A DNA stretch of 53,859 nt from Vulcanococcus sp. (GTDB lineage Bacteria > Cyanobacteriota > Cyanobacteriia > PCC-6307 > Cyanobiaceae), in the NCBI GenBank assembly GCA_019264575.1, contig JAHUZV010000007.1:1-53859 (forward strand), in the 5' to 3' direction. Positions 7,618 to 14,642 of this stretch are shown here, piece by piece. Below the pieces are notes generated by a model that made no database searches, was not told where the DNA came from, and was given only the letters and a program-made list of their open reading frames with translations. Each line of letters begins with the position of its first letter. Position 1 is the stretch's first letter. A program made the position numbers and the translations under genes.

Positions 7618-9317
7618 AGGCACTCCACGCCTGGATACAGGTCACTGCCGATGAACAGGTGCCTGGCCTCATCCGCCTCCAGGTAGCAGTGGGCCCGATC
7701 CATGCGGATCGTGGTTTTGCTGCAGTCGTTGTCTCCGCTCATCTGGCCGTGGCGGAACTTGCCGTGGTGGATCTCGAGCACACCCGGCTTGGGCTTGCTG
7801 AATTCATCCACCTTGGGCCGATCGATCAGCCACACCGCCGAGGCATAACGCTCCAGCTCGGATGTGCCCGCCAGGTGGGAGACATCGGGGCCGGTGGGGT
7901 TGCCGTAGGCGCCGCGGTTCAGCTGCGCCACCACGAACACATCGAGTTCGCAGCGGCCAGCCAGGGCCTTGATCGCCGTTGCCCGGGCCGCCAATTCAGC
8001 GGTGGTGTTGCTGCCGTAACCAGGCGTGGGGCCCATGGCGTGGAAGTGATCGAGCACCACCGCCGCCAGCTCGGGGTGAGCGCTTTTGCAGTCCTCCACC
8101 AGCGCGGCAAGTTCCTCCACCGTGGCGGCGAAGTGCGATTGGTAGAGCACCCGGCCCATCCGCTGCCCGTTGGGGGCAATGCTTTGTTCGAACTGAGCAG
8201 AGAGCTGGTTGAGGTACTCGAAATCGCGGCCCTCGATCACCTCACCGCGGCCCTCCAATTCATTGGCTGAGTAGCGCGGCGTGAACACCCCGCTGGCGCG
8301 GCGGCAGTAGTTGGCCAGTAGCCGTGCGCCGATGGCGCGGCGGCTGAGCTCACAGGAGAGCACCAGGACAGAAGCGCCGTTGATGGCCAGGCCCATGGCG
8401 GCGGCGATGCCCACCGTGGTTTTGCCCACACCGGACTTGGCCGCCAACACCCAGGTGCTGTCGCCTGTTCCCGGGAGTACGCCTCCGCGCATGTCGATGT
8501 CCAGAGAAGGAATCCCCGTTGAGATCGGCTTGGGGCGTTGCTCTGCCGGGAGGGAGGCCAGCGCCAGACACTCGCGCCTGGCATCGGCCTCGCTGCAGAC
8601 CTGGAAGCTCTGGCGGTAACGCCCCGCCGTAATCGAGGTGGCGTCATTGAGGAGCTGACGGCAGCTCTCCAGTTCGCCATCGATGCCGCAGTCGATCTGC
8701 TCACGCGCCAGGAGCTTGCGCAGCCCTGGATAGAAGAGCGCCCTAGCCTTGGCGCTCTGGAACAGCCGGCAAGCGATCTTGAAGTCCAGCTCGGGGTGAA
8801 TCAGCCCGTCATCACCCCAGGCGATCACCTCCGAGAGGGCTTCTTCTATCTGCAAGAGCGAGCCGCGGAAACGGCCGTCCAGGGCTCGCTGGCGCACGTC
8901 TTCTCGGATCGCGTAGGCGTTCAGCACGTCGATATCGCGGCGGCCACGGAAGAGCTCGTCGATCTCAAGTGCCAAAGCGCGCAGGCCCGGTTGGGTCCAG
9001 ATCGAGCCGGGCACCACCTCGTCGAAGCGCAGCCCGATGGCCCGCCGGAACAGACCCCAGCGTTCGCGTTGATCGTCGGTTCCAACCAACACAGCCGCAA
9101 GCAGATTTTTTTCGTGCTCGGCGAGTGAGTGATCCGCAGGCACCTCCGGCACCTCGGCTGCCATCAGGCCTGCGGCGGTCTCAATAAAGATCCCCTCGTC
9201 GATCATTCGCTGGATCAGCGCAGGATCGAAGGCGCCAGGGATGGTGGTGGCTTGCTCCGGCTGCTTGGGGTCGGTGTCAGCGGCGCCGGTAGTGGGCTTG
9301 GTGATGGAGTCAGTCAT
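7614..9317 (-). CDS. DnaB-like replicative helicase
   Basis: 567 aa from ATG 9317 (MTDSITKP); the long upstream extension is Arg/Gly-rich and rejected. The N-terminal domain (about 60-170, starting SLAEHEKNLLAAVL) matches the DnaB N-terminal helical domain. The RecA-like motor has Walker A AAKSGVGKTT (292-301), a Cys-Glu after strand 2 (VLSCELS), Walker B AAVVLDHFHA (Asp ~423), and the sensor VVAQLNRG. It unwinds the fork 5'-3' as a hexamer and recruits primase. It is translationally coupled to the primase gene by ATGA and follows the replication-protein gene by 74 nt, so the three form one replication operon. The N-terminal half is more divergent than chromosomal DnaB, as in phage and plasmid types. 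Confidence 0.9.
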   Translation of the reverse strand: MTDSITKPTTGAADTDPKQPEQATTIPGAFDPALIQRMIDEGIFIETAAGLMAAEVPEVPADHSLAEHEKNLLAAVLVGTDDQRERWGLFRRAIGLRFDEVVPGSIWTQPGLRALALEIDELFRGRRDIDVLNAYAIREDVRQRALDGRFRGSLLQIEEALSEVIAWGDDGLIHPELDFKIACRLFQSAKARALFYPGLRKLLAREQIDCGIDGELESCRQLLNDATSITAGRYRQSFQVCSEADARRECLALASLPAEQRPKPISTGIPSLDIDMRGGVLPGTGDSTWVLAAKSGVGKTTVGIAAAMGLAINGASVLVLSCELSRRAIGARLLANYCRRASGVFTPRYSANELEGRGEVIEGRDFEYLNQLSAQFEQSIAPNGQRMGRVLYQSHFAATVEELAALVEDCKSAHPELAAVVLDHFHAMGPTPGYGSNTTAELAARATAIKALAGRCELDVFVVAQLNRGAYGNPTGPDVSHLAGTSELERYASAVWLIDRPKVDEFSKPKPGVLEIHHGKFRHGQMSGDNDCSKTTIRMDRAHCYLEADEARHLFIGSDLYPGVECL

Positions 9318-9391
9318 GGCCTGCTTTGAGAAGAACAGGGCTGGTGGGGTTGCTGTTGCGGGGGGCCATGCCCCTTTGGCTCTCGGGCCGA

Positions 9392-10441
9392 TCAGTGCTG
9401 TCTGGGGGGCTGGCTGAATTGCTCGGCGGCTGCGCCGGGTCTGCCTTCTCCCTGGGCCTCGAGCAGCTCTGCCAACCGCTGCTTCTCGCAGCGATCGAGC
9501 TTGGCGGCCTCGATCCCCCGGCCATGCCAGTGATCGCGGTTCCAAAAGAGCAGCCGGTTGGCTTTGCTCAGATCGCTCTCCTGTGTGCCCGGTGCAACCC
9601 CTTGGCCCACTCCTGGAGTGTTCCCACCGATGCCGCCGTTGAGCCGCCCGGTGTATGCGCTCCAGGCAAAAACGTGCCAGTGCTCCACGCCCCGGCCCTC
9701 CGAGCCGCGATCCACCTTGAGCAGCACACCGGCGCAGTGAGCACCGCTGCGCTCTTGCGGGTACTCGGAGCGCCAAAACTCGGGCATCGCGCGCAGGGCA
9801 CGGATCAACACCAGCTCGAATGCCTCCACACCACCGGCGTGGCGGATCGCCTGGCGCAGGCGGCTGCCCAACACCGTGCCCGTGGGTGTGTAAGTCGGCC
9901 AAGACCCCGGTTTGTGTTGGTTGTAGATGGCAGCGAACTGAGCAATCAACTGGCGTTGCGGGGGAGTGCTCTCGGGCTCAATGGAGGGTTCAGGGGAGGG
10001 TTCCGGCCCGATTGGTTCGCCTGGCAACGGGAGATGCTGTGCGGCCTCCTGCTCGGAAGACGGGGCGTCAGCAATGGTCTGATCCGCCTGCTCTTTGGTG
10101 CCCTGGAGTGGTTCCAGGTCGTGAGCCTGAGGCTCAACAACCTCCTGGAGCTGCACCTGCGTGCCAAAGGCATCGCCGCTGTAGGTGAGCCAGCCGATCG
10201 CTTGCAGATCCGCCAGGTCCTCGCGCAACAGACGCGGCTGCAGATGCCAGGCGGTGGCCAGCTCACGCAGGGCCAGTTGCACACAACCACCGGGGTCAGC
10301 TCTGCATTGCAGGTGGCCGTAGAGCGTGGCCACGCGAATCGCCCGGCTGGGATTCAATGAGCCTTTGCGGCGCTGATTGAGCAGCTGCAGCGCGCTGTAG
10401 GTCTTCTGGATCGCTTCCGTACGCGTGGCGTAGAAGCGCAT
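9392..10441 (-). CDS. Putative replication initiation protein (winged-helix)
   Basis: 349 aa from ATG 10441 (MRFYATRTEAIQ). Residues 1-105 look like a helix-turn-helix/winged-helix region (LALRELATAWHLQPRLLRED, then LADLQAIGWLTYSG). Then comes a Pro/Glu-rich linker (about 115-165: PEPSPEPSIEPES). A second domain contains FAAIYNQHKPGSWP, GVEAFELVLIRALR and MPEFWRSEYPQ. This two-domain plan with a flexible linker resembles phage or plasmid replisome-organiser proteins that bind origin DNA and load helicase. The support is positional: helicase and primase lie immediately downstream, and the iteron-like repeats lie 181 bp upstream. No exact family was recognised, so the call rests on context and fold-like features. 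Confidence 0.6.
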   Translation of the reverse strand: MRFYATRTEAIQKTYSALQLLNQRRKGSLNPSRAIRVATLYGHLQCRADPGGCVQLALRELATAWHLQPRLLREDLADLQAIGWLTYSGDAFGTQVQLQEVVEPQAHDLEPLQGTKEQADQTIADAPSSEQEAAQHLPLPGEPIGPEPSPEPSIEPESTPPQRQLIAQFAAIYNQHKPGSWPTYTPTGTVLGSRLRQAIRHAGGVEAFELVLIRALRAMPEFWRSEYPQERSGAHCAGVLLKVDRGSEGRGVEHWHVFAWSAYTGRLNGGIGGNTPGVGQGVAPGTQESDLSKANRLLFWNRDHWHGRGIEAAKLDRCEKQRLAELLEAQGEGRPGAAAEQFSQPPRQH

Positions 10442-10594
10442 GGGGCAGATCAGGAGAACCTGCTCCTGGCGACACACCAGAGGCTATGGGGGGCGTCTGG
10501 TGAACTTGCTCAGACTTGGCTGACTCAGCAGTGGTCAGAGCAACCCGAATCCACCCCGTCCACGGAGCCGGCTGTGTTCTTTTGGCTGTTGTTT

Positions 10595-10620
10595 CTAAAA
10601 AGCTTTTTAGATATTTAGAT
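10595..10620. other. AT-rich palindrome, candidate DNA-unwinding element
   Basis: The perfect 16-bp palindrome CTAAAAAGCTTTTTAG (10595-10610) overlaps two direct copies of TTTAGAT (10606-10612 and 10614-10620). It is the most AT-rich stretch in the neighbourhood and abuts the iteron-like repeats. The arrangement matches the easily melted part of iteron origins (inference). Confidence 0.5.
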
Positions 10621-10621
10621 G

Positions 10622-10737
10622 TGAGGCACCGGGTGCCCCACCCCTGAGGCATGGGGTGCTCCACCCGTGAGGCATCCAGTGCTCCACCGGTGAGGCATGG
10701 GGTGCTCCAGGGTGAGGCACCGGGTGCCCCACCAAGG
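10622..10737. repeat. Five tandem iteron-like repeats (candidate origin)
   Basis: Direct repeats start at 10622, 10645, 10668, 10691 and 10713, a period of 23, 23, 23 and 22 bp, with a partial copy at 10738. The consensus is roughly TGAGGCAYSGGGTGCYCCAC. Copies 1 and 5 carry a perfect internal dyad GGCAC-CGG-GTGCC. Spacing is about two helical turns, as expected for initiator binding sites. They lie between the AT-rich palindrome and a toxin-antitoxin pair, upstream of the replication operon. No unique spacers, so not CRISPR. Confidence 0.75.
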
Positions 10738-10743
10738 TGAGCA

Positions 10744-11085
10744 TCAACGGGGTCGAATCTCCACCCAGGGTTCTCCGCTGCGCAGCAAGTCGAGAGCTGG
10801 AGCCAATGTGGTGGCCAGCGTCTCCTGAAGCCCCTGATTGCTGCCATTACCGGTGCGCAGCCAGATCACCTGCGGCGGTGGGCCGTTCTGCTCGAGCAAG
10901 TTGATGAAGTCACGGTCCTTGGTCATCACCAGCGCATTGGCTTGCCGAGCCGCCTGAAAGATCTCGGGGTCGAGAGCATCCCTCAAGCCCAGCTCACGCA
11001 CTGGAGTGGCCTCAAGGTCCAAACCTTGCCGATTGATCCACCGCGCCAGTGACGGCGGCAGCTGGGCATCCAGCCAGAGCTTCAT
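10744..11085 (-). CDS. DUF5615 PIN-like toxin
   Basis: 113 aa. Opens MKLWLDAQLPPSLARWI, with the acidic Asp of the PIN-like fold, then LGLRDALDPEIFQAARQ, and the second acidic site LVMTKDRDFINL followed by VIWLRTGN. These are the signatures of DUF5615 (Mut7-C/PIN-like) proteins, regarded as ribonuclease toxins. Its start overlaps the DUF433 gene by ATGA (11082-11085), the usual partner order. The pair lies beside the candidate origin, where it could stabilise the replicon by post-segregational killing (inference). Length is normal for the family and the acidic residues are intact. Confidence 0.85.
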   Translation of the reverse strand: MKLWLDAQLPPSLARWINRQGLDLEATPVRELGLRDALDPEIFQAARQANALVMTKDRDFINLLEQNGPPPQVIWLRTGNGSNQGLQETLATTLAPALDLLRSGEPWVEIRPR

Positions 11086-11297
11086 GCCACCAGGACGGGA
11101 TGATCCACCTCACGGGCCGCATAGCGCAGGGCAGCTTCCAGATCCTCGGCCTCAAGATCCGGGAAATCCTCCAAGATTTGCTCGCTGCGCAGGCCGGCGG
11201 CATAGAGCTCAAGGATGTCGGCCACGCGGATCCGCATCCCGCGAATGCAGGGCTTCCCGCCGCATTGCTGCGGGTTGTAGGTGATCCGCTCACTCAT
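11082..11297 (-). CDS. DUF433 antitoxin
   Basis: 71 aa with the complete DUF433 pattern: ITYNPQQCGGKPCIRGMRI, then RVADILELYAAGLRSEQIL, then DFPDLEAEDLEAALRYA. Members carry a helix-turn-helix-like motif and act as antitoxins to DUF5615 proteins. It is first in the two-gene operon, overlapping the toxin by 4 nt. The usual autoregulation by the antitoxin would act at the 110-bp gap shared with the divergent sigma-factor gene, but no operator was identified there. Confidence 0.88.
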   Translation of the reverse strand: MSERITYNPQQCGGKPCIRGMRIRVADILELYAAGLRSEQILEDFPDLEAEDLEAALRYAAREVDHPVLVA

Positions 11298-11407
11298 CGT
11301 TCAATCCTAGGTGGAATGAACGGATGGGCCGTGCCCTGTTCTGAGCCCAGTGCGCAGCGCCAAGCACACGCCATCGCCATAACCCAACTCGACCCAACGG
11401 CGCAAGG

Positions 11408-12388
11408 GTGAAACCACGGGGAATGCTCCACGCAGTTGCACCCCTCCCGATGACCCACCGTCCTTCCGCCCCTGGCTCGTCCGTCAGAACCTGGATGGAT
11501 CACAGCTCCAGCCGTCAACCGCTGTGCGAACGCGCTGTTCTGGAGCTCTCCCGCCGCGTGCAGCGCTGGCAGCAACACCCCGCTGGTCCAAGCCACGCAC
11601 CCAAGCCCGTGCGTCGCAGTGCCCTGCGCGCCCGTGACCAGCTGGTGAATCACAACCTGCGCCTGGTGGCCCACACCTGGCAGCGCCAATGCCACAGCGC
11701 TTCCTTACCGGCCCGTGAGGAAGGCACCGTCGATGCTCTGCAGGAGGCCGCGCTCAACCTGGTGCGGGCCGCCGAGAAATTCGATCCCGCCAAGGGTTAT
11801 CGCTTCTCCACCTACGCCACCTTCTGGGTGCAGCGAGGTCTCAACGACTATCAGCAGCGCTGCATGCGCTCGATCCGCTTCCCGGCCGATCGCGCCGCTG
11901 TGATGATGAAGGCTGAGCGGTTGATCCGGCAGCACAAGGGGCGCACCGGTGAACAGCCGAGCCGGGCCTGGGTGGCCGCGCAGCTTCAACTGGACGGCAA
12001 ACCCATCACGCTGGAGAAGTTCAACGGGCTATTCGACCAGTGGCAGTTGACCCGCGCTGATTCGCTGGATGCCGGGGAGCAGAGCAACGAGGAACGCACA
12101 GAGCTCAGCCTCGTGGATCAGGCATCCCTCTACCGGGAAGCCCAGCAGCAGCTGGAGGAACAGACCAAGTGCGAGCACCGTGTCCTGGGGGAACTGGTGC
12201 AACAACTGGATGAAAAAGAGCAGCGGCTGATCCGCAACCGCTACCTACGCCGGCCGCCCCTGAGCCCCTGCCAACTGCGCAAATCCTTGGGCGGCCTCAA
12301 GCAGGAGCAGGTCGAGCAGCTGGAGGAGGTTGCTCTCACGAAACTGCGCCATGCCGCAGAAGAGCGCAAACACGAGTTCACCCGCTGA
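11408..12388 (+). CDS. Sigma-70 family RNA polymerase sigma factor
   Basis: Up to 326 aa (GTG at 11408; ATGs at 11423 and 11450 are alternative starts). Region 2: LVNHNLRLVAHTWQRQ (79-94), LQEAALNLVRAAEKFDP, and the -10-recognition and melting helix RFSTYATFWVQRGL (132-144). Region 3 follows (SRAWVAAQLQ). A region-4-like segment is near 255-315 (LDEKEQRLIRNRYL, then LKQEQVEQLEEVALTKLR). It resembles cyanobacterial group 2 sigma factors but is shorter and divergent, particularly in region 4. On a mobile-type module it may direct RNA polymerase to element promoters (inference). A strong terminator follows the stop. Confidence 0.88.
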   Translation: MKPRGMLHAVAPLPMTHRPSAPGSSVRTWMDHSSSRQPLCERAVLELSRRVQRWQQHPAGPSHAPKPVRRSALRARDQLVNHNLRLVAHTWQRQCHSASLPAREEGTVDALQEAALNLVRAAEKFDPAKGYRFSTYATFWVQRGLNDYQQRCMRSIRFPADRAAVMMKAERLIRQHKGRTGEQPSRAWVAAQLQLDGKPITLEKFNGLFDQWQLTRADSLDAGEQSNEERTELSLVDQASLYREAQQQLEEQTKCEHRVLGELVQQLDEKEQRLIRNRYLRRPPLSPCQLRKSLGGLKQEQVEQLEEVALTKLRHAAEERKHEFTR

Positions 12389-12415
12389 TTCATCACCGGA
12401 GGATGCGCGGAGAAC

Positions 12416-12448
12416 AATCCCCAGGGGCAAGTCACCCCTGGGGATTTT
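12416..12448 (+). terminator. Strong intrinsic terminator
   Basis: Perfect 12-bp stem AATCCCCAGGGG (12416-12427) with CCCCTGGGGATT (12435-12446), 7-nt loop, ending in TTTT. It lies 28 nt after the sigma-factor stop and separates that gene from the regulator at 12506. Confidence 0.93.
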
Positions 12449-12505
12449 GCTGCTGTGGTGCAACTCGTGGTTGTGTTGCTACAGCGGGGTGATCGGCGAT
12501 GAGTG

Positions 12506-13300
12506 ATGACCCCGGACGACTTGCGCTGCCAGATCCAGACATTGCAGCAGACGATTGAGCGCCTTCTGGAGGGCTGGACTCTGGTGGTCTGCTCCAGTCA
12601 TCAACGCTTTGTGGACACCGCAGCGTTGCTCTTACCGGCGTTGCAGTTCACCGCCAGCTCCACAGCCGAGTGTCTGGCCTTGGCCTTACCCAGCGAGGGC
12701 AAGTTGCTGGTGCTCTGCGATGACGACGGCGCCGATGGTGGGGCGGTGGAGTTGATCAGCCAGATGCGCGAGCGCCACGGCGCTGAGCGTTGCCGCTTTC
12801 TGCTTTGTCTGGATGCAGACATCGCCGCCTCACGCCTGGTGCACCTGTGGCGCCTGCGGCCCGATGGCATCAGCTGCCGCGAACGCTGCGGCAGTGGCCG
12901 GCTTTTGCAGTGCGTCGCTGTGCTCCTGCGCAACGGCCGCTATGAAGACCCCGCGCTCTCCGATCGCCTGCGGCAGCTGTTCGCTGATGTCACCCCCGCC
13001 AGCGAAGGTGTTGGCCTCACGCTCAAGGAAGAGCGGATTGTGCGGATGGTGGCCGGCGGGCGCAGCAGCCGTGAGATCGGCGCTCAACTGGTGATGCGGC
13101 CTGATTCGGTGCGCAAGGTGTTCTGCGAGCTCTACGACAAAACAGGCGCCTCCGGCAGAAGCGCCTTGATGATCTGGGGTCTGGAGCACGGGGTGCTCAA
13201 GCAGCAAGACCTCGCCTGCCAACTGCGCCCGCCACGGCGGAAAGCTCAGGCCGCCGCGGCAGATGGCAGCAAGCGCCGGAGCCGGGCAACACATCGCTGA
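12506..13300 (+). CDS. LuxR-type regulator with degenerate receiver-like N-terminus
   Basis: 264 aa from ATG 12506 (a GTG lies one codon earlier). The N-terminal half has alternating strands and helices (TLVVCSSHQRF, LLVLCDDDGADGG, RFLLCLDADIAA) reminiscent of a receiver domain, but without a clear phospho-acceptor site. The C-terminal GerE-type HTH covers about 170-225: LTLKEERIVRMVAGG, SSREIGAQL, PDSVRKVF. It would bind DNA and regulate transcription, with the N-terminus sensing something other than a standard phosphorelay. The basic tail (KRRSRATHR) overlaps the convergent gene ending at 13197 by ~100 nt. Its neighbours are two sigma factors, hinting at a transcription-control block in this module. 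Confidence 0.75.
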   Translation: MTPDDLRCQIQTLQQTIERLLEGWTLVVCSSHQRFVDTAALLLPALQFTASSTAECLALALPSEGKLLVLCDDDGADGGAVELISQMRERHGAERCRFLLCLDADIAASRLVHLWRLRPDGISCRERCGSGRLLQCVAVLLRNGRYEDPALSDRLRQLFADVTPASEGVGLTLKEERIVRMVAGGRSSREIGAQLVMRPDSVRKVFCELYDKTGASGRSALMIWGLEHGVLKQQDLACQLRPPRRKAQAAAADGSKRRSRATHR

Positions 13301-13652
13301 GCCGCTCGGCAGCGAGCAACGCATCAAGCTCCACGATCTGGACCGCCTCCCGCTGACGGGGCAGCCAGCCAGAGAGCAAACGCCGATCACCCAGGGGCAG
13401 CGGCTGAGGCAGCTCGAGCCGTTGGCCGAGGAACGGCAACCAGCGCTCGATGCCATCGCTCTCGCGCCAGGGCTCAAAGCTGGCCACCTCCACCAGCTGC
13501 TTGAGCGTGGTTTCGCCGTAGCTGAGGGAGGTGAGATACATCACGTCCTTGAGCTGCTCGGCCTCAAGCAGAAGCGGCATCCAGAAGCCCCGCTCGGCGG
13601 CGTTCTCAATCGCATCGCGGTGGTGGTGGGTGAGCAGAACCTTGGTGGTCAT
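13197..13652 (-). CDS. Hypothetical protein (151 aa)
   Basis: Starts MTTKVLLTHHHRDAIENA, then LLEAEQLKDVMYLTSLSYGE and VASFEPWRESDGIERWLPF, ending in a less well-formed tail. The body looks like a genuine soluble alpha/beta protein. The last ~35 residues, which lie opposite the 3' end of the LuxR-type gene, look less natural. The tail-to-tail overlap of 104 nt is real in the sequence. No family recognised and no catalytic motif evident. Moderately sure it is coding. Confidence 0.55.
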   Translation of the reverse strand: MTTKVLLTHHHRDAIENAAERGFWMPLLLEAEQLKDVMYLTSLSYGETTLKQLVEVASFEPWRESDGIERWLPFLGQRLELPQPLPLGDRRLLSGWLPRQREAVQIVELDALLAAERLSDVLPGSGACCHLPRRPELSAVAGAVGRRGLAA

Positions 13653-13950
13653 GGCGGTGAGGAATCACTGCACCGGTTCTGGCTTTGAAGGCCTCGCTCA
13701 CACCGCCCACACCTGTGGGCTCAGTCACCCCACAGGTGTGGGATCTATGTGCCACACCTGTGGGATGAGCAAGGGCATGCAGATCGCGAGGTCCTTTTGC
13801 GATGGGAGTTTTCACGGATCCGTCTGTAGCTGAGGAGTCCCATTCCCTCAGCCTTTCTTCCAGCGCCCCGCCAGCCAACGCAGCCCCAATCCCACCAAAA
13901 AGGGGGCCTTGCCCCCCTCGGAACCCTTTGGGGAATTGCCTGTTGTTCAT
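13606..13950 (-). CDS. Possible small protein upstream of the 13197 gene
   Basis: 114 aa from ATG 13950 (MNNRQFPKGFRGGQG), with a GGAAG ribosome-site-like motif about 9 nt upstream. The first half (FGGIGAALAGGALEERLREW) reads like protein. The second half contains the translated palindromic repeats and is poor. It would overlap the start of the next minus-strand gene by 47 nt. A GGGGGC/GCCCCC hairpin followed on the minus strand by five T (13897-13916) lies within it and could instead be a terminator. Low confidence; no family. Confidence 0.25.
   Translation of the reverse strand: MNNRQFPKGFRGGQGPLFGGIGAALAGGALEERLREWDSSATDGSVKTPIAKGPRDLHALAHPTGVAHRSHTCGVTEPTGVGGVSEAFKARTGAVIPHRHDHQGSAHPPPPRCD
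13706..13764. repeat. Three copies of a 14-bp CCCACACCTGTGGG element
   Basis: Copies at 13706-13719, inverted at 13729-13742, and direct again at 13752-13764 (13 bp). Adjacent copies can form perfect stems. They lie 54-112 bp upstream of the minus-strand gene starting at 13652. They could be operator sites or a structured leader; no T-tract is attached. Confidence 0.6.
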
Positions 13951-14163
13951 GCCTGTTGTCTTCCGTGGTGCCGCCATTGGCGGATTGATGGCGGTGGTGG
14001 TGCAGGCGTATGGACCGACACCGCTCGGTGCGGTGGTGCGTGGGGTGCTGGTGCAACCGATGCACGCCAGCCAATCCACTGTGGTGACTGGAATCCAGGC
14101 GGACCTCCATAGCCTCCAGACCCTGCCATTTCCTCCATGCCACGACGCTGTCTGCGCCGGCCG

Positions 14164-14577
14164 ATGACCAGCGAACAGCGAGCATTTGCCTGCCAACACC
14201 TGGGCCTGGCGCATCAACAGGCGCATCGCTTTGCTCGCCGTTGGTCGATGTCAGTTGATGACCTGATCGGCCCGGCCTATGAGGGCCTGTGCAAGGGCGC
14301 CATCGGCTTTGATCCAGCGCTGGGCCATCGCCCCTCCAGCTATCTCGTACCCAAGGTGAAGGGCGAGTTGCTGCACCACCTGCGCGATACGGGCTTCTCG
14401 CTGCGCATCAGCCATCGCCTGCGGGAGCTGTGGATCAAAGCCCGCAGATACGTCGCCCAAGGCCTCAGCGATCAGCAGATCGCCGATCAGCTCCAGGTAC
14501 CGCTGGAGCGTTGGCTGGACTGCCGCTGCGCCTGCGGACAACGGCCAGTTTCGCTACATGAACTCCAGCGCGATTGA
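14164..14577 (+). CDS. Short sigma-70-like protein lacking region 4
   Basis: 137 aa from ATG 14164 (a possible ATG nine codons earlier). The N-terminus QHLGLAHQQAHRFARRW then SVDDLIGPAYEGLCKGAIGF, followed by HRPSSYLVPKVKGELLHHLRD, matches sigma region 2, including the fold of the -10-binding helix. SLRISHRLRELWIKARRYVA and LSDQQIADQLQVP resemble region 3 with its HTH. The protein then ends, so the -35-binding region 4 seen in typical sigma factors is absent. It might work with a partner, act as an anti-activator or be a truncated sigma. It precedes a metallophosphoesterase gene in the same direction by 65 nt. Confidence 0.65.
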   Translation: MTSEQRAFACQHLGLAHQQAHRFARRWSMSVDDLIGPAYEGLCKGAIGFDPALGHRPSSYLVPKVKGELLHHLRDTGFSLRISHRLRELWIKARRYVAQGLSDQQIADQLQVPLERWLDCRCACGQRPVSLHELQRD

Positions 14578-14642
14578 GCAGCAAGGCGTTCAGCCGATTT
14601 TCACAGATGTCCCCCATAGCCTCTTGTTAGTCGCCATTGCTT

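Noticed and set aside
9318..9902. Upstream extension of the helicase frame
   Set aside because: Arg/Gly/Pro-rich, lies opposite another gene's frame, and a good ATG follows at 9317.
10622..10737. Possible CRISPR array
   Set aside because: Repeats are contiguous 22-23 bp units with no unique spacers and no cas genes nearby; iterons fit better.
10296..10847. Minus-strand frame across the iterons
   Set aside because: Its residues are simply the translated repeats; it overlaps the toxin and replication genes.
13897..13916. Minus-strand intrinsic terminator (GGGGGC/GCCCCC plus T5)
   Set aside because: It fits a terminator, but no gene was found upstream on that strand and it may be part of a coding frame; not called separately.
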